Positions 1 to 8,204 are shown, counted from the stretch's first letter. The stretch is DNA of 34,867 bases from Clostridia bacterium (GCA_012840065.1 DUMD01000108.1:1-34867), one strand, 5' to 3'. A program made the numbers and translations. The notes: generated from the letters alone by a model not told the origin.

Positions 1-1155
1 AGAGTATCTGTACCTAATGATCTGGAATTTTGTAGCGAGCTGGCAAGGCAAGCGGAAAAATTGGGAGTAGAGACTGTTCTTCTAGACCAGCGAAAAGCTA
101 ATTTATATGGGGTAAATCTTAATTTGGACCATGGAGCCCTGGTTCCCCTCTATTTCTTGCAGGAAATAATCGAGAAAGTTCCTCTGGTCCATGTGACAAT
201 GGGACTTCTTTCCAGAGAGAAACTCTATGCCTTTGGACTGGCAATCCAGCAGACGACCTTCAATCTTGATAAAAAACTCGCTTTGATAATCAGCGGGGAT
301 TTATCCCACCGTTTAAGTGAAGATGGTCCCTATAGCTATCACCCTAGGGGAAAGGAATTTGATCAATGGATAACCGGCTTAATCAAAGACAATGACCTGA
401 TAAGAATTATGGATACTGACCCGGACCTTTGTGAACAGGCTGGAGAATGCGGTTTTAATCCTCTGATTATCCTAACTGGGAGCTTGGATGGTTATGATTA
501 TGTTTCCCGCCTATTATCCTATGAGGGGCCCTTTGGGGTTGGCTATGCGGTAGCCAGCTTCGAAATCAAGGGCAGAAATCCTAATCGTCAGGTTTATGAC
601 AAATTGCTTTCAGCTAAGAAGAAAAAAATGGCTGAAATTAGGGAAAAGGAGTCTCCTTATGTGCGTTTAGCTCGGGAAAGTTTAGAAAGCTATGTTCTTA
701 CAGGTAAACCAATCAAATTGGAAGGTGAGCTGCCAGAAAAAATGAAGACTAGGGCCGGAGTTTTTGTTTCCCTTAAAAAAGATGGGCACCTTAGGGGATG
801 TATTGGAACTATTGAGCCTAGCAAAAATAATATTGCTGAAGAGATTATCAGTAATGCAATTAGCGCAGGTGTGGCTGATCCCAGGTTTTCCCCAGTTCGG
901 GAAGAAGAACTTCCGGAAATTGTTTATTCCGTTGATATTTTGCAGCCGGCTGAACCTGTGGCATCGGAAGCCGAGCTTGATCCACAAAAATATGGGGTTA
1001 TAGTTGAAAAGGGAGGCAGAAGAGGACTACTTCTTCCTAATTTGCCGGGAATAGAAAGCGTAGAAGAACAGATTAGGATTGCTAAGCAAAAGGCCGGTAT
1101 CGGTGAATGGGAAAAGGTAAAGCTTTACCGCTTTCAAGTAGAGCGCTATTACTAG
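1..1155 (+). CDS. AmmeMemoRadiSam system protein, MEMO (B) + AMMECR1 (A) fusion, 5'-truncated by window edge
   Basis: The track starts this ORF at the TTG at 61, but the same frame is open back to base 1 (reads RVSVPNDLEFCSELARQ), so the gene begins outside the window; 384 residues are visible. The first ~190 residues resemble the MEMO1/LigB-like class III dioxygenase fold (LDHGALVPLYFL, ISGDLSHRL, PRGKEFD). The last ~170 form an AMMECR1 domain with the hallmark LRGCIGTIEP. In many bacteria these are separate system B and A proteins; here they are one polypeptide. The radical SAM partner follows after a few nucleotides, so the two genes are surely co-transcribed. The biochemical role of this conserved trio in bacteria is not settled as far as I know; a metal- or redox-linked modification is only inference. 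Family assignment is secure. Confidence 0.9.
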   Translation, partial: RVSVPNDLEFCSELARQAEKLGVETVLLDQRKANLYGVNLNLDHGALVPLYFLQEIIEKVPLVHVTMGLLSREKLYAFGLAIQQTTFNLDKKLALIISGDLSHRLSEDGPYSYHPRGKEFDQWITGLIKDNDLIRIMDTDPDLCEQAGECGFNPLIILTGSLDGYDYVSRLLSYEGPFGVGYAVASFEIKGRNPNRQVYDKLLSAKKKKMAEIREKESPYVRLARESLESYVLTGKPIKLEGELPEKMKTRAGVFVSLKKDGHLRGCIGTIEPSKNNIAEEIISNAISAGVADPRFSPVREEELPEIVYSVDILQPAEPVASEAELDPQKYGVIVEKGGRRGLLLPNLPGIESVEEQIRIAKQKAGIGEWEKVKLYRFQVERYY

Positions 1156-1165
1156 GGGGATGGAA

Positions 1166-2167
1166 ATGAGAGAAGCCAGGTATTATACTAAGCTTAAGGA
1201 AGGGGATAATCTTCAGTGTCAACTCTGCAGCCATAATTGCATTATTGCTCCGGGGAAGACCGGCCGCTGTAGGGTGCGGAAAAATGAACAGTCTAGACTA
1301 ATAACTATTAATTATGGTTTATGTTCTTCCTTGGCCTTGGACCCTATTGAAAAGAAACCTCTTTATCATTTTTTTCCTGGTTATAATATTCTTTCTCTGG
1401 GAAGTTTCGGCTGCAATCTTAGCTGCGGTTTTTGCCAAAACTGGGAAATCAGCCAAAGGGTTGAAGAGGGGCGTATTTTAAGACCGGAAGATATTGTGAT
1501 TCTGCTAAAGGAGATAGAGGAAAATTGTTGTGGTGTTGCTTATACCTATTCTGAGCCTTCCGTTTGGTTTGAATTTGTGGAAGACAGCAGTAGGTTAGTC
1601 CAGGCCAGTGGGTTTAAAAATGTTTTGGTAACCAATGGAATGCTAAATGAGGTTCCCCTTAGAGATTTATTAGAATTCATTGATGCTTTAAATATTGACC
1701 TCAAAGCTTTTACAGAGGAATTTTACCGAAAACAGTTGGGAGGAAGTTTAAAACAGGTTTTGAAGACAATAGAAATTTGTCAGGAATCAGGAAAACATCT
1801 GGAGATAACTACCCTACTTATTCCCGGCTTGAATGATAGCAGGACAGAAATAAAATCTTTAGCTAAATGGCTGAGTGAATTATCGGCGGATATTCCCCTT
1901 CATTTATCCCGTTATTTTCCCAGATATAAATTTAATCGACCGGCCACTCCATTTAAAACCCTTTTAGAGGCCAGGGAGATTGCCAGGGAATATTTAAATT
2001 ATGTTTATCTGGGTAACCTGGGTATTACAGATTATGCGGATACCAACTGCATTAGGTGCGGACAGTTGTTAATTAGAAGGACAGGGTATTTTACCCAACT
2101 GGTAGGTTTAAACAATGGGGTATGTGCCTCCTGTGGCTATCGTCCTCCCCTAAAAGGAGTGGTTTAA
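1166..2167 (+). CDS. amrS: AmmeMemoRadiSam system radical SAM enzyme
   Basis: Radical SAM protein of 333 residues. The CxxxCxxC cluster-binding motif is visible as GCNLSCGFCQNW near residue 88. An N-terminal Cys-rich motif (CQLCSHNCIIAPGKTGRCRV) typical of this PflA-like subfamily precedes it. Another four cysteines near the C-terminus (CIRCG...CASCG) look like a rubredoxin/zinc-ribbon knuckle or an extra cluster site. The track starts at ATG 1160, but GGGGG touches that codon; the ATG at 1166 has a sensible Shine-Dalgarno distance and gives the family-typical MREARYYTKL, so I prefer it. It lies directly behind the MEMO-AMMECR1 fusion and ends at a strong terminator. The substrate is not known to me. 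Confidence 0.88.
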   Translation: MREARYYTKLKEGDNLQCQLCSHNCIIAPGKTGRCRVRKNEQSRLITINYGLCSSLALDPIEKKPLYHFFPGYNILSLGSFGCNLSCGFCQNWEISQRVEEGRILRPEDIVILLKEIEENCCGVAYTYSEPSVWFEFVEDSSRLVQASGFKNVLVTNGMLNEVPLRDLLEFIDALNIDLKAFTEEFYRKQLGGSLKQVLKTIEICQESGKHLEITTLLIPGLNDSRTEIKSLAKWLSELSADIPLHLSRYFPRYKFNRPATPFKTLLEAREIAREYLNYVYLGNLGITDYADTNCIRCGQLLIRRTGYFTQLVGLNNGVCASCGYRPPLKGVV

Positions 2168-2170
2168 AAG

Positions 2171-2200
2171 AAAAAGGAGGAAACTCCTCCTTTTTCTTTC
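2171..2200. terminator. Intrinsic terminator, probably bidirectional
   Basis: Perfect 10-bp stem (AAAAAGGAGG / CCTCCTTTTT) with loop AAACT, 3 nt after the radical SAM stop codon. T-rich tracts follow on both strands, so it can end the rightward amr transcript and the leftward SASP transcript. Confidence 0.85.
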
Positions 2201-2262
2201 TATGTCTTTATTTTTTTATTATTTCCAAACACAAGTGTTAAAGAATGTTGCTAGTTGTTAGC

Positions 2263-2469
2263 TTACCTAAAATTCTGGCTCATATTTTGTTGGGCAAATT
2301 CAATCATTCTTTTGACCATGTGACCGCCAATAGCTCCAGCTTGACGGGCCGGGAGGTCGCCATTGTACCCTTCGCGGAGGGTAACACCTACTTCAGAAGC
2401 TGCCTGATATTTTAGATTGTTTAAAAATTGTTTAGCTTGAGGATTTACTGGTTGGTTATTGCTTGGCAA
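2263..2469 (-). CDS. Alpha/beta-type small acid-soluble spore protein
   Basis: DNA-binding spore protein of 68 residues, the usual SASP size. It coats spore DNA and is cleaved by the GPR protease at germination. Family motifs are visible: LKYQAASEVGV around the expected GPR site, and the C-terminal GAIGGHMVKRMIEFAQQ. The track begins at GTG 2478, but that GTG is part of a full anti-16S match (AAGGAGGTGA). The TTG at 2469 lies 8 nt after AAGGAGG and is the likely real start, giving MPSNNQPVNPQ. Expression is expected in the forespore under sigma-G, but I could not identify a convincing sigma-G promoter. This gene shows the host makes endospores. Confidence 0.92.
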   Translation of the reverse strand: MPSNNQPVNPQAKQFLNNLKYQAASEVGVTLREGYNGDLPARQAGAIGGHMVKRMIEFAQQNMSQNFR

Positions 2470-2567
2470 TCTATTCACCTCCTTGTAACTTGGTATATAT
2501 AGCTTGTCTAAGAAAGAGTCGTATTATACTGGTAGATTAAGGTGGTTAGGGTGATAGCTGGAAAAGC

Positions 2568-3452
2568 TTATTTTTTCTCAGCCGGTAAATTAAGAAGTTT
2601 ATCTACGGTTACAAATTGATAACCTTGCTGCTGCAGTTTTTCAATGATTTTGGGTAGTGCCTTTACGGTGCCGCTGAGATCTTCCTCCGGCCCTCCTGCA
2701 CTGTGTTGGAGAATAATCGATCCTTTAGTTACATTGGAAAAAATATTGGCTTCAACCTGTTCGGCAGTAAGGCCTTTCCAATCAAGGGAATCTACGGACC
2801 AGGCCACTATTTTATAACCCTTATCATCTAAGATTTTTACAATTTCATCGCTTAACACTCCGTAGGGAGAACGATAAAAGGCTGTTTTAATACCGGTAAG
2901 ATTAAAAATGGTTTGTTCAGCCAAATCTAAATCCTGGGCAAATTCTGCAGGGCTTAGTTTAGCAATGTTAGCATGATTAAAACTGTGATTTCCAATTACA
3001 TGACCTTCTTCAACTATTCTTTTCATAATATCCGGATAGTTTTGGGCAGTTTTGCCGATAACGAAGAAAGTAGCTTTAACATTATATTGTTTAAGGATAT
3101 CTAAAATCTGAGGAGTATAGACATTATCAGGAGCATCATCAAAGGTCAAGGCTATTTTATTGGTTCTTTTACTTCCGCTTAAGTAAACCATTTTTGGATA
3201 CTTAGCAGAATAATCTATAACCACATCCTTACTAATTTTTCTGCTGGTGCTTTCGCTTCCCCCCTGTAGCTCTAACCCCTGTAGTTGTGGCGGGACAGTA
3301 AGATTATTTTGCTGTTCAGGTTTGGATTGAGGGGCAGGGGCCGGTTGTTCACCTTTCCGCTCAATCCTGCAGCCTGCTGCAGTAAGAAGGGAAAAAATCA
3401 GAAAAAGAAAGATTGGAAATAAAAAAAGCCGATACTGGTTTATTTTTATCAT
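2568..3452 (-). CDS. Polysaccharide deacetylase (NodB/PdaA-like), probable lipoprotein
   Basis: Carbohydrate esterase family 4 enzyme that removes N-acetyl groups from an extracytoplasmic glycan, probably peptidoglycan. A hydrophobic N-terminus ends in TAAGC, so Cys28 is a probable lipidation site although the lipobox lacks the usual Leu at -3. A Pro/Gln-rich linker (about 35-60) precedes the NodB domain. All catalytic motifs are present: TFDD (103-106), HSFNH (156-160), RSPYG (194-198), DSLDW (221-225) and LQH (248-250), so it should be active and metal-dependent. ATG 3452 has a good AGGAGGAG. It lies upstream of the SASP on the same strand with a 98-nt gap, so a spore-cortex role is possible but not shown. 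Confidence 0.88.
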   Translation of the reverse strand: MIKINQYRLFLFPIFLFLIFSLLTAAGCRIERKGEQPAPAPQSKPEQQNNLTVPPQLQGLELQGGSESTSRKISKDVVIDYSAKYPKMVYLSGSKRTNKIALTFDDAPDNVYTPQILDILKQYNVKATFFVIGKTAQNYPDIMKRIVEEGHVIGNHSFNHANIAKLSPAEFAQDLDLAEQTIFNLTGIKTAFYRSPYGVLSDEIVKILDDKGYKIVAWSVDSLDWKGLTAEQVEANIFSNVTKGSIILQHSAGGPEEDLSGTVKALPKIIEKLQQQGYQFVTVDKLLNLPAEKK

Positions 3453-3706
3453 TTAATCTCCTCCTGTCATTTATTTTTATTCACTAATTAAAATAAAGCG
3501 GCTTCTTTATCTTTTAAGTCTTGTACAGCTTCTAGATGTTTTTTATTACTAAGAAATCTTGTTTACTGTTAGTGTTTTTCGTTAAAAAATAAATATTCAA
3601 CGGATTAACAGAGGAAATTTGGCTAAAAAATCAAAGCTTTATTAAATAACTGATAAATATTGCGGGGAGTTTTATGTCTTAAGATTATTTCAGGAAGGTG
3701 GTAGTA

Positions 3707-4876
3707 ATGCAAACAGCTAAAAGAATGAATAATTTAAAAACGGATATTTTTACTGAGATGGGGAAAATAGTGGAAGAGGTTAGGGATAAATGGGAGCAAA
3801 TTATTGATTTAGGGATTGGCAGTCCTGACCGGTCCCCGGCAGAACATGTAATAAAATGTTTACTTGACGGGGTGGCTAACCCTGCTAATTACCGCTATAC
3901 CTCAATTCGAGGCTTGCCGGAGTTAAGGGAGGCAGTGGCTAATTGGTACCAAAGACGGTTTGGAGTAGAGCTTAATCCGGAAACTGAAATTATTTCCCTG
4001 ATGGGATCCCAGGAAGGTTTGGCCCTTCTTCCTCAGGTTTTTTTGGATCCGGGGGATATTGCTCTTATCCCTGATCCCTGCTATCCCATTTACAGGATTG
4101 CAACGGAGCTTGCCGGCGGAGTAGTTTATCCTCTGCCTCTTACAGCAGAAAACGATTTTTTGCCGGATTTTAGCCGGGTTGATCTGCAAATTGCAGACAG
4201 AGCTAAGCTAATGATTCTTAATTATCCTAATAACCCTATAGCCTGTACGGCACCGCCGGAATTTTTTGAAGAGGTTGTGAATTTTGCCCGGAAACATAAT
4301 ATTGTTGTTTGTCATGATGCGGCCTATACCGAATTAGCCTTTGATGGGTATAGACCTTCCAGTTTTTTGGAGATTCCCGGGGCAAAAGAGGTGGGGATAG
4401 AATTTCATTCCTTATCTAAGACTTACAATTTTGCCGGCTGTCGTTTGGCCTTTGCCGTAGGCAATCCGGAATTGATTGAGGCCCTGGCCCGGTTAAGATC
4501 TAATACCAATTACGGTGTTTTTACCCCCATTCAATTGGCAGGAGCTGCCGCTTTAAATGGTCCCCAGGACGTTGTCAATGAAAATGTACTTAGTTATCAA
4601 AGGAGAAGGGACATCTTAGTGGATGGCCTGCGGGCTTTGGGTTGGAAGATAGCAAAACCAAAGGCTACTATGTTTGTTTGGGCTCCCATTCCGGATAATT
4701 ATGAGAATTCCACTGATTTTGCTGTGGACCTAATCCGCCGAGCAGGGGTGGTAGTCATTCCAGGAAGTGCCTTTGGTAACTTAGGTGACAGATATGTTCG
4801 CTTTGGAATTGTTGCTCCGGAAGAGCAGTTGCTGGAAGCAATTGAAAGAATAAAAAATTTACATCTTTTCAGCTAA
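3707..4876 (+). CDS. PLP aminotransferase class I/II, LL-diaminopimelate aminotransferase-like
   Basis: Fold-type I aminotransferase, 389 residues. The PLP-binding lysine sits in SLSKTYNFAGCRLAF; substrate and cofactor motifs include GIGSPDRSP near the N-terminus, NYPNNPIA and the final VRFGIVAPEE. The sequence most resembles the bacterial DapL group that makes LL-diaminopimelate from tetrahydrodipicolinate, for lysine and peptidoglycan. Related branches act on other amino acids and no lysine genes lie nearby, so substrate is uncertain. The track uses GTG 3698, but AAGGTGG overlaps that codon; ATG 3707 is correctly spaced. A perfect palindrome overlaps the stop codon. Confidence 0.82.
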   Translation: MQTAKRMNNLKTDIFTEMGKIVEEVRDKWEQIIDLGIGSPDRSPAEHVIKCLLDGVANPANYRYTSIRGLPELREAVANWYQRRFGVELNPETEIISLMGSQEGLALLPQVFLDPGDIALIPDPCYPIYRIATELAGGVVYPLPLTAENDFLPDFSRVDLQIADRAKLMILNYPNNPIACTAPPEFFEEVVNFARKHNIVVCHDAAYTELAFDGYRPSSFLEIPGAKEVGIEFHSLSKTYNFAGCRLAFAVGNPELIEALARLRSNTNYGVFTPIQLAGAAALNGPQDVVNENVLSYQRRRDILVDGLRALGWKIAKPKATMFVWAPIPDNYENSTDFAVDLIRRAGVVVIPGSAFGNLGDRYVRFGIVAPEEQLLEAIERIKNLHLFS

Positions 4877-4890
4877 AATTTTAGCTGAAA
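4867..4890. repeat. 24-bp perfect palindrome over the aminotransferase stop codon
   Basis: TTTCAGCTAAAA is followed directly by its reverse complement, and the TAA stop lies in the left arm. There is no T-run on either side, so it is not a standard intrinsic terminator. It may still form a stabilising 3' hairpin. Confidence 0.7.
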
Positions 4891-4992
4891 CCGGAAATAT
4901 TCTCCAAAAAGGGAAGGGAAAGAGAGGAAATTGGCGAATGAAATAAGTAGCTAATTTTTATTTTTCCAAAATGGTTTAAAGGTGGCTAAACG

Positions 4993-5463
4993 ATGACTAA
5001 CAGGCAATTTGGGGTATTAGTAATAGGCTATACCAGCTGGTTTTTTTTGTTTCGCTGGCTGGTTTCTCTCTATCCCAGCCTAGGTTTGTTCAAGACTTTT
5101 GGCGTATTTTATCTTATTTCACTTATCCTCGGTTTTCTTGCCGGCCTTTTTGCTGGTCGGAAGCAAAACTTAATTGCTCTGGCCCTATCCCTCCCGACTT
5201 CCCTTGGTTTTTTAGCCAATATAATCTATGAAAAAATGCTGCTTCTCCGGACGGAAAGATTAAAAACCCTGGAGGAACCTTGGGAAATGTCTTCTACCGA
5301 ATATCTGGATCTAACCAATTTTGCTCAGGCGGCAAAACTGGAGCTGGTCAAGACCTTTGCTCAAGGGATAGGGTTAATGCTTTTGGGGATTATCTTAACC
5401 AATGTGGTCTGCTCAGTCTTTTCGAAACTGGGAGATAAACGGGCAAGCCGTTATAGATTTTGA
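4993..5463 (+). CDS. Small integral membrane protein of unknown function
   Basis: 156 residues with about four predicted membrane helices: near 7-27, 35-54, 58-78, and 122-144. A short charged loop containing RTERLKTLEEPWEMSSTEYLDL connects the third and fourth. I do not recognise the family. ATG 4993 has AAAGGTGG about 7 nt upstream. The gene stands alone, bounded by the upstream palindrome and its own downstream terminator. Codon use matches its neighbours. Confidence 0.65.
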   Translation: MTNRQFGVLVIGYTSWFFLFRWLVSLYPSLGLFKTFGVFYLISLILGFLAGLFAGRKQNLIALALSLPTSLGFLANIIYEKMLLLRTERLKTLEEPWEMSSTEYLDLTNFAQAAKLELVKTFAQGIGLMLLGIILTNVVCSVFSKLGDKRASRYRF

Positions 5464-5476
5464 ATTAGTATGGGCG

Positions 5477-5508
5477 GATGGTAAAATCAATTACCATCTT
5501 CTTTTTTT
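5477..5508 (+). terminator. Intrinsic terminator after the small membrane protein
   Basis: 8-bp stem GATGGTAA / TTACCATC with loop AATCAA, followed by TTCTTTTTTT, 13 nt past the stop codon. The track ORF 5402-5689 runs through it, which argues that ORF is not one continuous gene. Confidence 0.8.
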
Positions 5509-5584
5509 GGTTTTTTTGGCTGAAGGTATTTGTAGACTATTGCCAAATATTGATGGGCAGGTCAAATTAAAGCTTTTCCAGGAG

Positions 5585-6447
5585 ATGATTAGGATAAAAA
5601 AGACAATAATATTCTGCTTCGGCCTCAGTTTTTGTCTGCTCCATTGGCTGGGGCTGACGCTTGGGCTAAAACTGACAGTTTTGACTTAAACAGTCTGCTG
5701 CTTTTAGTAAATAATAAGTGTTTTCTACCTAAATCCTATGTGCCGGATGATTTTGTTAAAGTGAAAATTGTTGCCGGGGATAATTTTCAGCTGGCAAAGG
5801 GAACCACCTTTAACCAAACGGCTTTGAAAGAGCTTAAAAATATGTTCATCAGGGGCAGGGAAAGAAGGAGTTACCGGCTTTACTTTCGTCAGCGGTTACA
5901 GAATTACCAAAATCAGAAAACAGTATTTGCCAGAAAGCTAAGAAGTATGAAGGGCAGACATGGACGGGAAGAAGCTTTTAGCAAAGCCTCCGAGGTTGTG
6001 GCGTATCTTGGGAGCAGTGAGCACCAGACCGATTTAGCTGTTGAAGTCAGTACCGTAAAATTTAATTTTCTGTCGGATTTTCTTATTGAAGAGTTTGTTC
6101 AAACCAGGTAAGGAGTGTGGTTAAAGGAAAATTCCTGGAAGTACGGCTTTATTTTAAGGTAGAGCGAAGAAAAAAAGAGATAACCGAAATTATCAGATAG
6201 GTATGTAGGACATTTTCATGCGGAAATAGTGCAGAAAACAACTGGTGTTTAGAGGAATATTTATATAACCTCAGACTGACAGGGAAAATTGAATTTGCCC
6301 CACAGGATGGAAGGCAATATGCAGCCGGTTACCGGGGAAAAAGCAGCATAAATCCGGAAGAAATTAAATCTTCTTACCTTTATGACGGCTTCAGTGGATA
6401 TATCTTTGTTGATGAGATTATTTATCATAATGAAATTATTGAAGAGA
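5585..6447 (+). pseudogene. Decayed VanY/DacB-type D-Ala-D-Ala carboxypeptidase
   Basis: Remnant of a secreted M15B (LAS) peptidase spread over several frames. A signal-peptide start (MIRIKKTIIFCFGLSF) is in one frame and its AGADAWA cleavage region in the next. The catalytic part then reads LVNNKCFLPKSYVPDDFVKV ... VVAYLGSSEHQTDLAVEVS. The zinc motif SxHxxGxAxD is damaged: Gly is Asp, and Asp is Glu. After a stop at 6109 the family sequence continues in other frames as GVWLKENSWKYGFILR, KKEITEII, RYVGHFHAEIVQK and CLEEYL. The stretch between ITEII and RYVG that should carry the catalytic WHxR region is missing. With at least four frame breaks and lost metal ligands it cannot encode a working enzyme. 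The 3' boundary is uncertain; about 60 in-frame residues after CLEEYL are unassigned. Confidence 0.85.
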
Positions 6448-6476
6448 CCGTAGGCATTAACTGCCTACGGTTTTTT
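6448..6476 (+). terminator. Strong intrinsic terminator between the VanY remnant and the MCP fragment
   Basis: Perfect 9-bp GC-rich stem CCGTAGGCA / TGCCTACGG, loop TTAAC, then six T. The open frame of the chemotaxis fragment begins only 2 nt later, so transcription from the left should stop before it. Confidence 0.9.
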
Positions 6477-6478
6477 AA

Positions 6479-7339
6479 CAATCTTTCGTCGCTAATCAAG
6501 TTACTCAAGGAATAGCTCGGGTTAGTGCCGGGGCGGAAGAACAGGCTCAGGCCAGCTCCTCTGCTGCAGCGGCAGCGGAAGGGATCAATAAAAACATTGC
6601 TGAGTTAGCGGCTGCAGTTGGGCAGGTTAAGGAACAGATAGAACTTACCTTTAAATGCACCGATAATGGCAATTATTTAGTTAAAAGCACGATTGAGCAG
6701 ATGAATAAGATTGCTTGCCAGGTGGATCAGATCAGGAATGTGGTTGAACTTCTCAATCATCATTCCGGGGAGATTGGAGCTTTGGTCAGCGCTATCACTG
6801 CTATTGCAGATCAAACTAATTTGCTGGCTTTAAATGCTGCTATCGAAGCCGCCCGGGCCGGGGAGCAAGGAAAAGGTTTTGCTGTTGTAGCTCAGGAAAT
6901 CAAAAAATTAGCAGAACAGTCCGGGGGCTCGGCAAAGAAAATTATTCATTTGGTCAAGGAAATACAGCAGGGTACTGCTGACGCAGTTCAAAGAGTCGAG
7001 TCGGGAACTGAAGAGGTAAAGGAAGGAACAGCTATCGTTAGCAAAACTGCCCAGGCTTTTAAAGAGATTGACAGTGCTGTCTCTCAGGCAGGCGGCTTAA
7101 TTGAGCAGGCAGCGTTGGCCGCAGAGAGGATCGCCCGAGAGAATGGTACTGTCGGCGGGAATATAGCTGGCATCGCTGCCGCCGCCGAAGAAAATGCTTC
7201 TGCCCTTGAAGAAATCAATGCCGCGGCTCAAATGCAGGCTGCCACTATTGAAGAGATAAATGGGTTGAATAAGAGCATTTTAAATACAGCCCAGGGTTTG
7301 AAGAGAACAATCAAAAAGTTTAAAATTTATGAGGATTAA
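6479..7339 (+). pseudogene. Headless methyl-accepting chemotaxis protein (signalling domain only)
   Basis: The frame is open from 6479, after the in-frame TAA at 6476-6478, to 7339; the track shows only the part after ATG 6701. It encodes a long methylation helix region ([21 protein letters not shown]) and the highly conserved hairpin tip [20 protein letters not shown] followed by [17 protein letters not shown], then the return helix bundle. No sensor domain, membrane helix or HAMP domain precedes it. There is no good start codon or Shine-Dalgarno near the left end, and a strong terminator abuts it. I read it as a 5'-deleted MCP gene, probably a rearrangement remnant. A soluble fragment from ATG 6701 could conceivably be made if a promoter exists. 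Confidence 0.8.
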
Positions 7340-7343
7340 GGAG

Positions 7344-7376
7344 AAAGAGGTGGAGTGCATGCACTCCACCTCTTTT
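7344..7376. terminator. 32-bp perfect palindrome, probable bidirectional terminator
   Basis: A perfect inverted repeat centred on GTGCATGCAC (7344-7375) with TCTTTT on the right. It lies between the convergent MCP remnant and TPM gene. The T-run is modest, so termination strength is uncertain. Confidence 0.65.
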
Positions 7377-7385
7377 AGCCTGTTT

Positions 7386-8204
7386 TTACCACCTGCCGCT
7401 GCTTCCGCCCCCACCGGAGGAGCCGCCTCCATAGCCACCGCCGCCGAAGCCTCCGCCGCCGAAACCGCCACCGCCGAAGCCTCCGCCGCCATAGCCACCT
7501 CCTCCTCTGCCACCGTTCCGGCCTCCGCCGAGTATATAAAAAATTGTTGTTAGCAGACTGCCGTGCCAGAATCGGTAGTCAACGTAAAACAGAGAGGAAA
7601 TAATGGCAAGGAAAACTATAATACCTAGAACGGGTATTCCTTCACTTTCTCCGGGATAATTAAGGTAAGGAATCGGTTCATCTAAGCTTAATTCCACACC
7701 ATATTCTTTGGCTGTTTCTCCCGCTAAAGCCAGGTATCCTTGTTTTATTCCTTCTGCATATTGCCCCTGCTGAAAATAGGGGATGATGAATTCGTCCCTT
7801 ATTCTTCCAGTTTTTCCGTCTGGCAAGATTCCTTCTAAACCATAACCTACTTCTATTCTCATTGCTCTGTCCTCCAGAGCTACCAGCAAGAGGACCCCGT
7901 TATTTTTATCTTTTTGACCGATTCCCCAGGTCCTAAAGAGTTCATTGGCGTATTCTTCTAAATTGTTGCCCTCCAGGGAGTGAATTGTAACGGCTACTAC
8001 TTGAGCAGTAGTCTTTCTCTCCAGTTCCAGACCTATTCTTCGAAGTTCTTCTTCGGTTTGGGGATCAATAATGTTAGCAAAATCGTGAACATATTTTTCA
8101 TTGGTTGGAACAGGAGGCAAGTTGGGTTTGGCCAAAACCAATGTGGGAAAAAGGATTAAGGCTAAAACAAAAAGAATAGAAACTGCATATTTAAATTTTT
8201 TCAT
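7386..8204 (-). CDS. TPM-domain (YgcG-like) membrane-anchored protein with Gly-rich tail
   Basis: 272-residue envelope protein. A signal peptide (MKKFKYAVSILFVLALILF...LAKP) leads into a TPM domain (VHDFANIIDPQTEEELRRI ... ALEDRAMRIEVGYGLEGILPD). A hydrophobic helix (VLGIIVFLAIISSLFYV) follows, then a C-terminal tail of GGGGFGGGG-like repeats ending in GSSGRW. This matches the YgcG/TPM family, which is frequently encoded beside LemA as here. The biochemical role is not established; links to membrane or photosystem repair come from plant homologues. The track starts at TTG 8213; ATG 8204 gives a normal signal peptide and a workable distance from AGGGG. It follows lemA by about a dozen bases, so the two form one operon. 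Confidence 0.87.
   Translation of the reverse strand: MKKFKYAVSILFVLALILFPTLVLAKPNLPPVPTNEKYVHDFANIIDPQTEEELRRIGLELERKTTAQVVAVTIHSLEGNNLEEYANELFRTWGIGQKDKNNGVLLLVALEDRAMRIEVGYGLEGILPDGKTGRIRDEFIIPYFQQGQYAEGIKQGYLALAGETAKEYGVELSLDEPIPYLNYPGESEGIPVLGIIVFLAIISSLFYVDYRFWHGSLLTTIFYILGGGRNGGRGGGGYGGGGFGGGGFGGGGFGGGGYGGGSSGGGGSSGRW

Noticed and set aside
5402-5689. 95-aa ORF overlapping the small membrane protein gene
   Set aside because: It runs through a clear terminator and has no ribosome site; only its last part matters, as the first frame of the VanY pseudogene.
7386-7530. Repetitive glycine-coding stretch as a CRISPR-like or other DNA repeat array
   Set aside because: The repeats are in frame, of codon size and explained by the polyglycine tail; there are no spacers.
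7329-7553. Ala-rich ORFs on the plus strand opposite the TPM protein tail
   Set aside because: They are the antisense of the GGN-rich glycine tail, a composition artefact.
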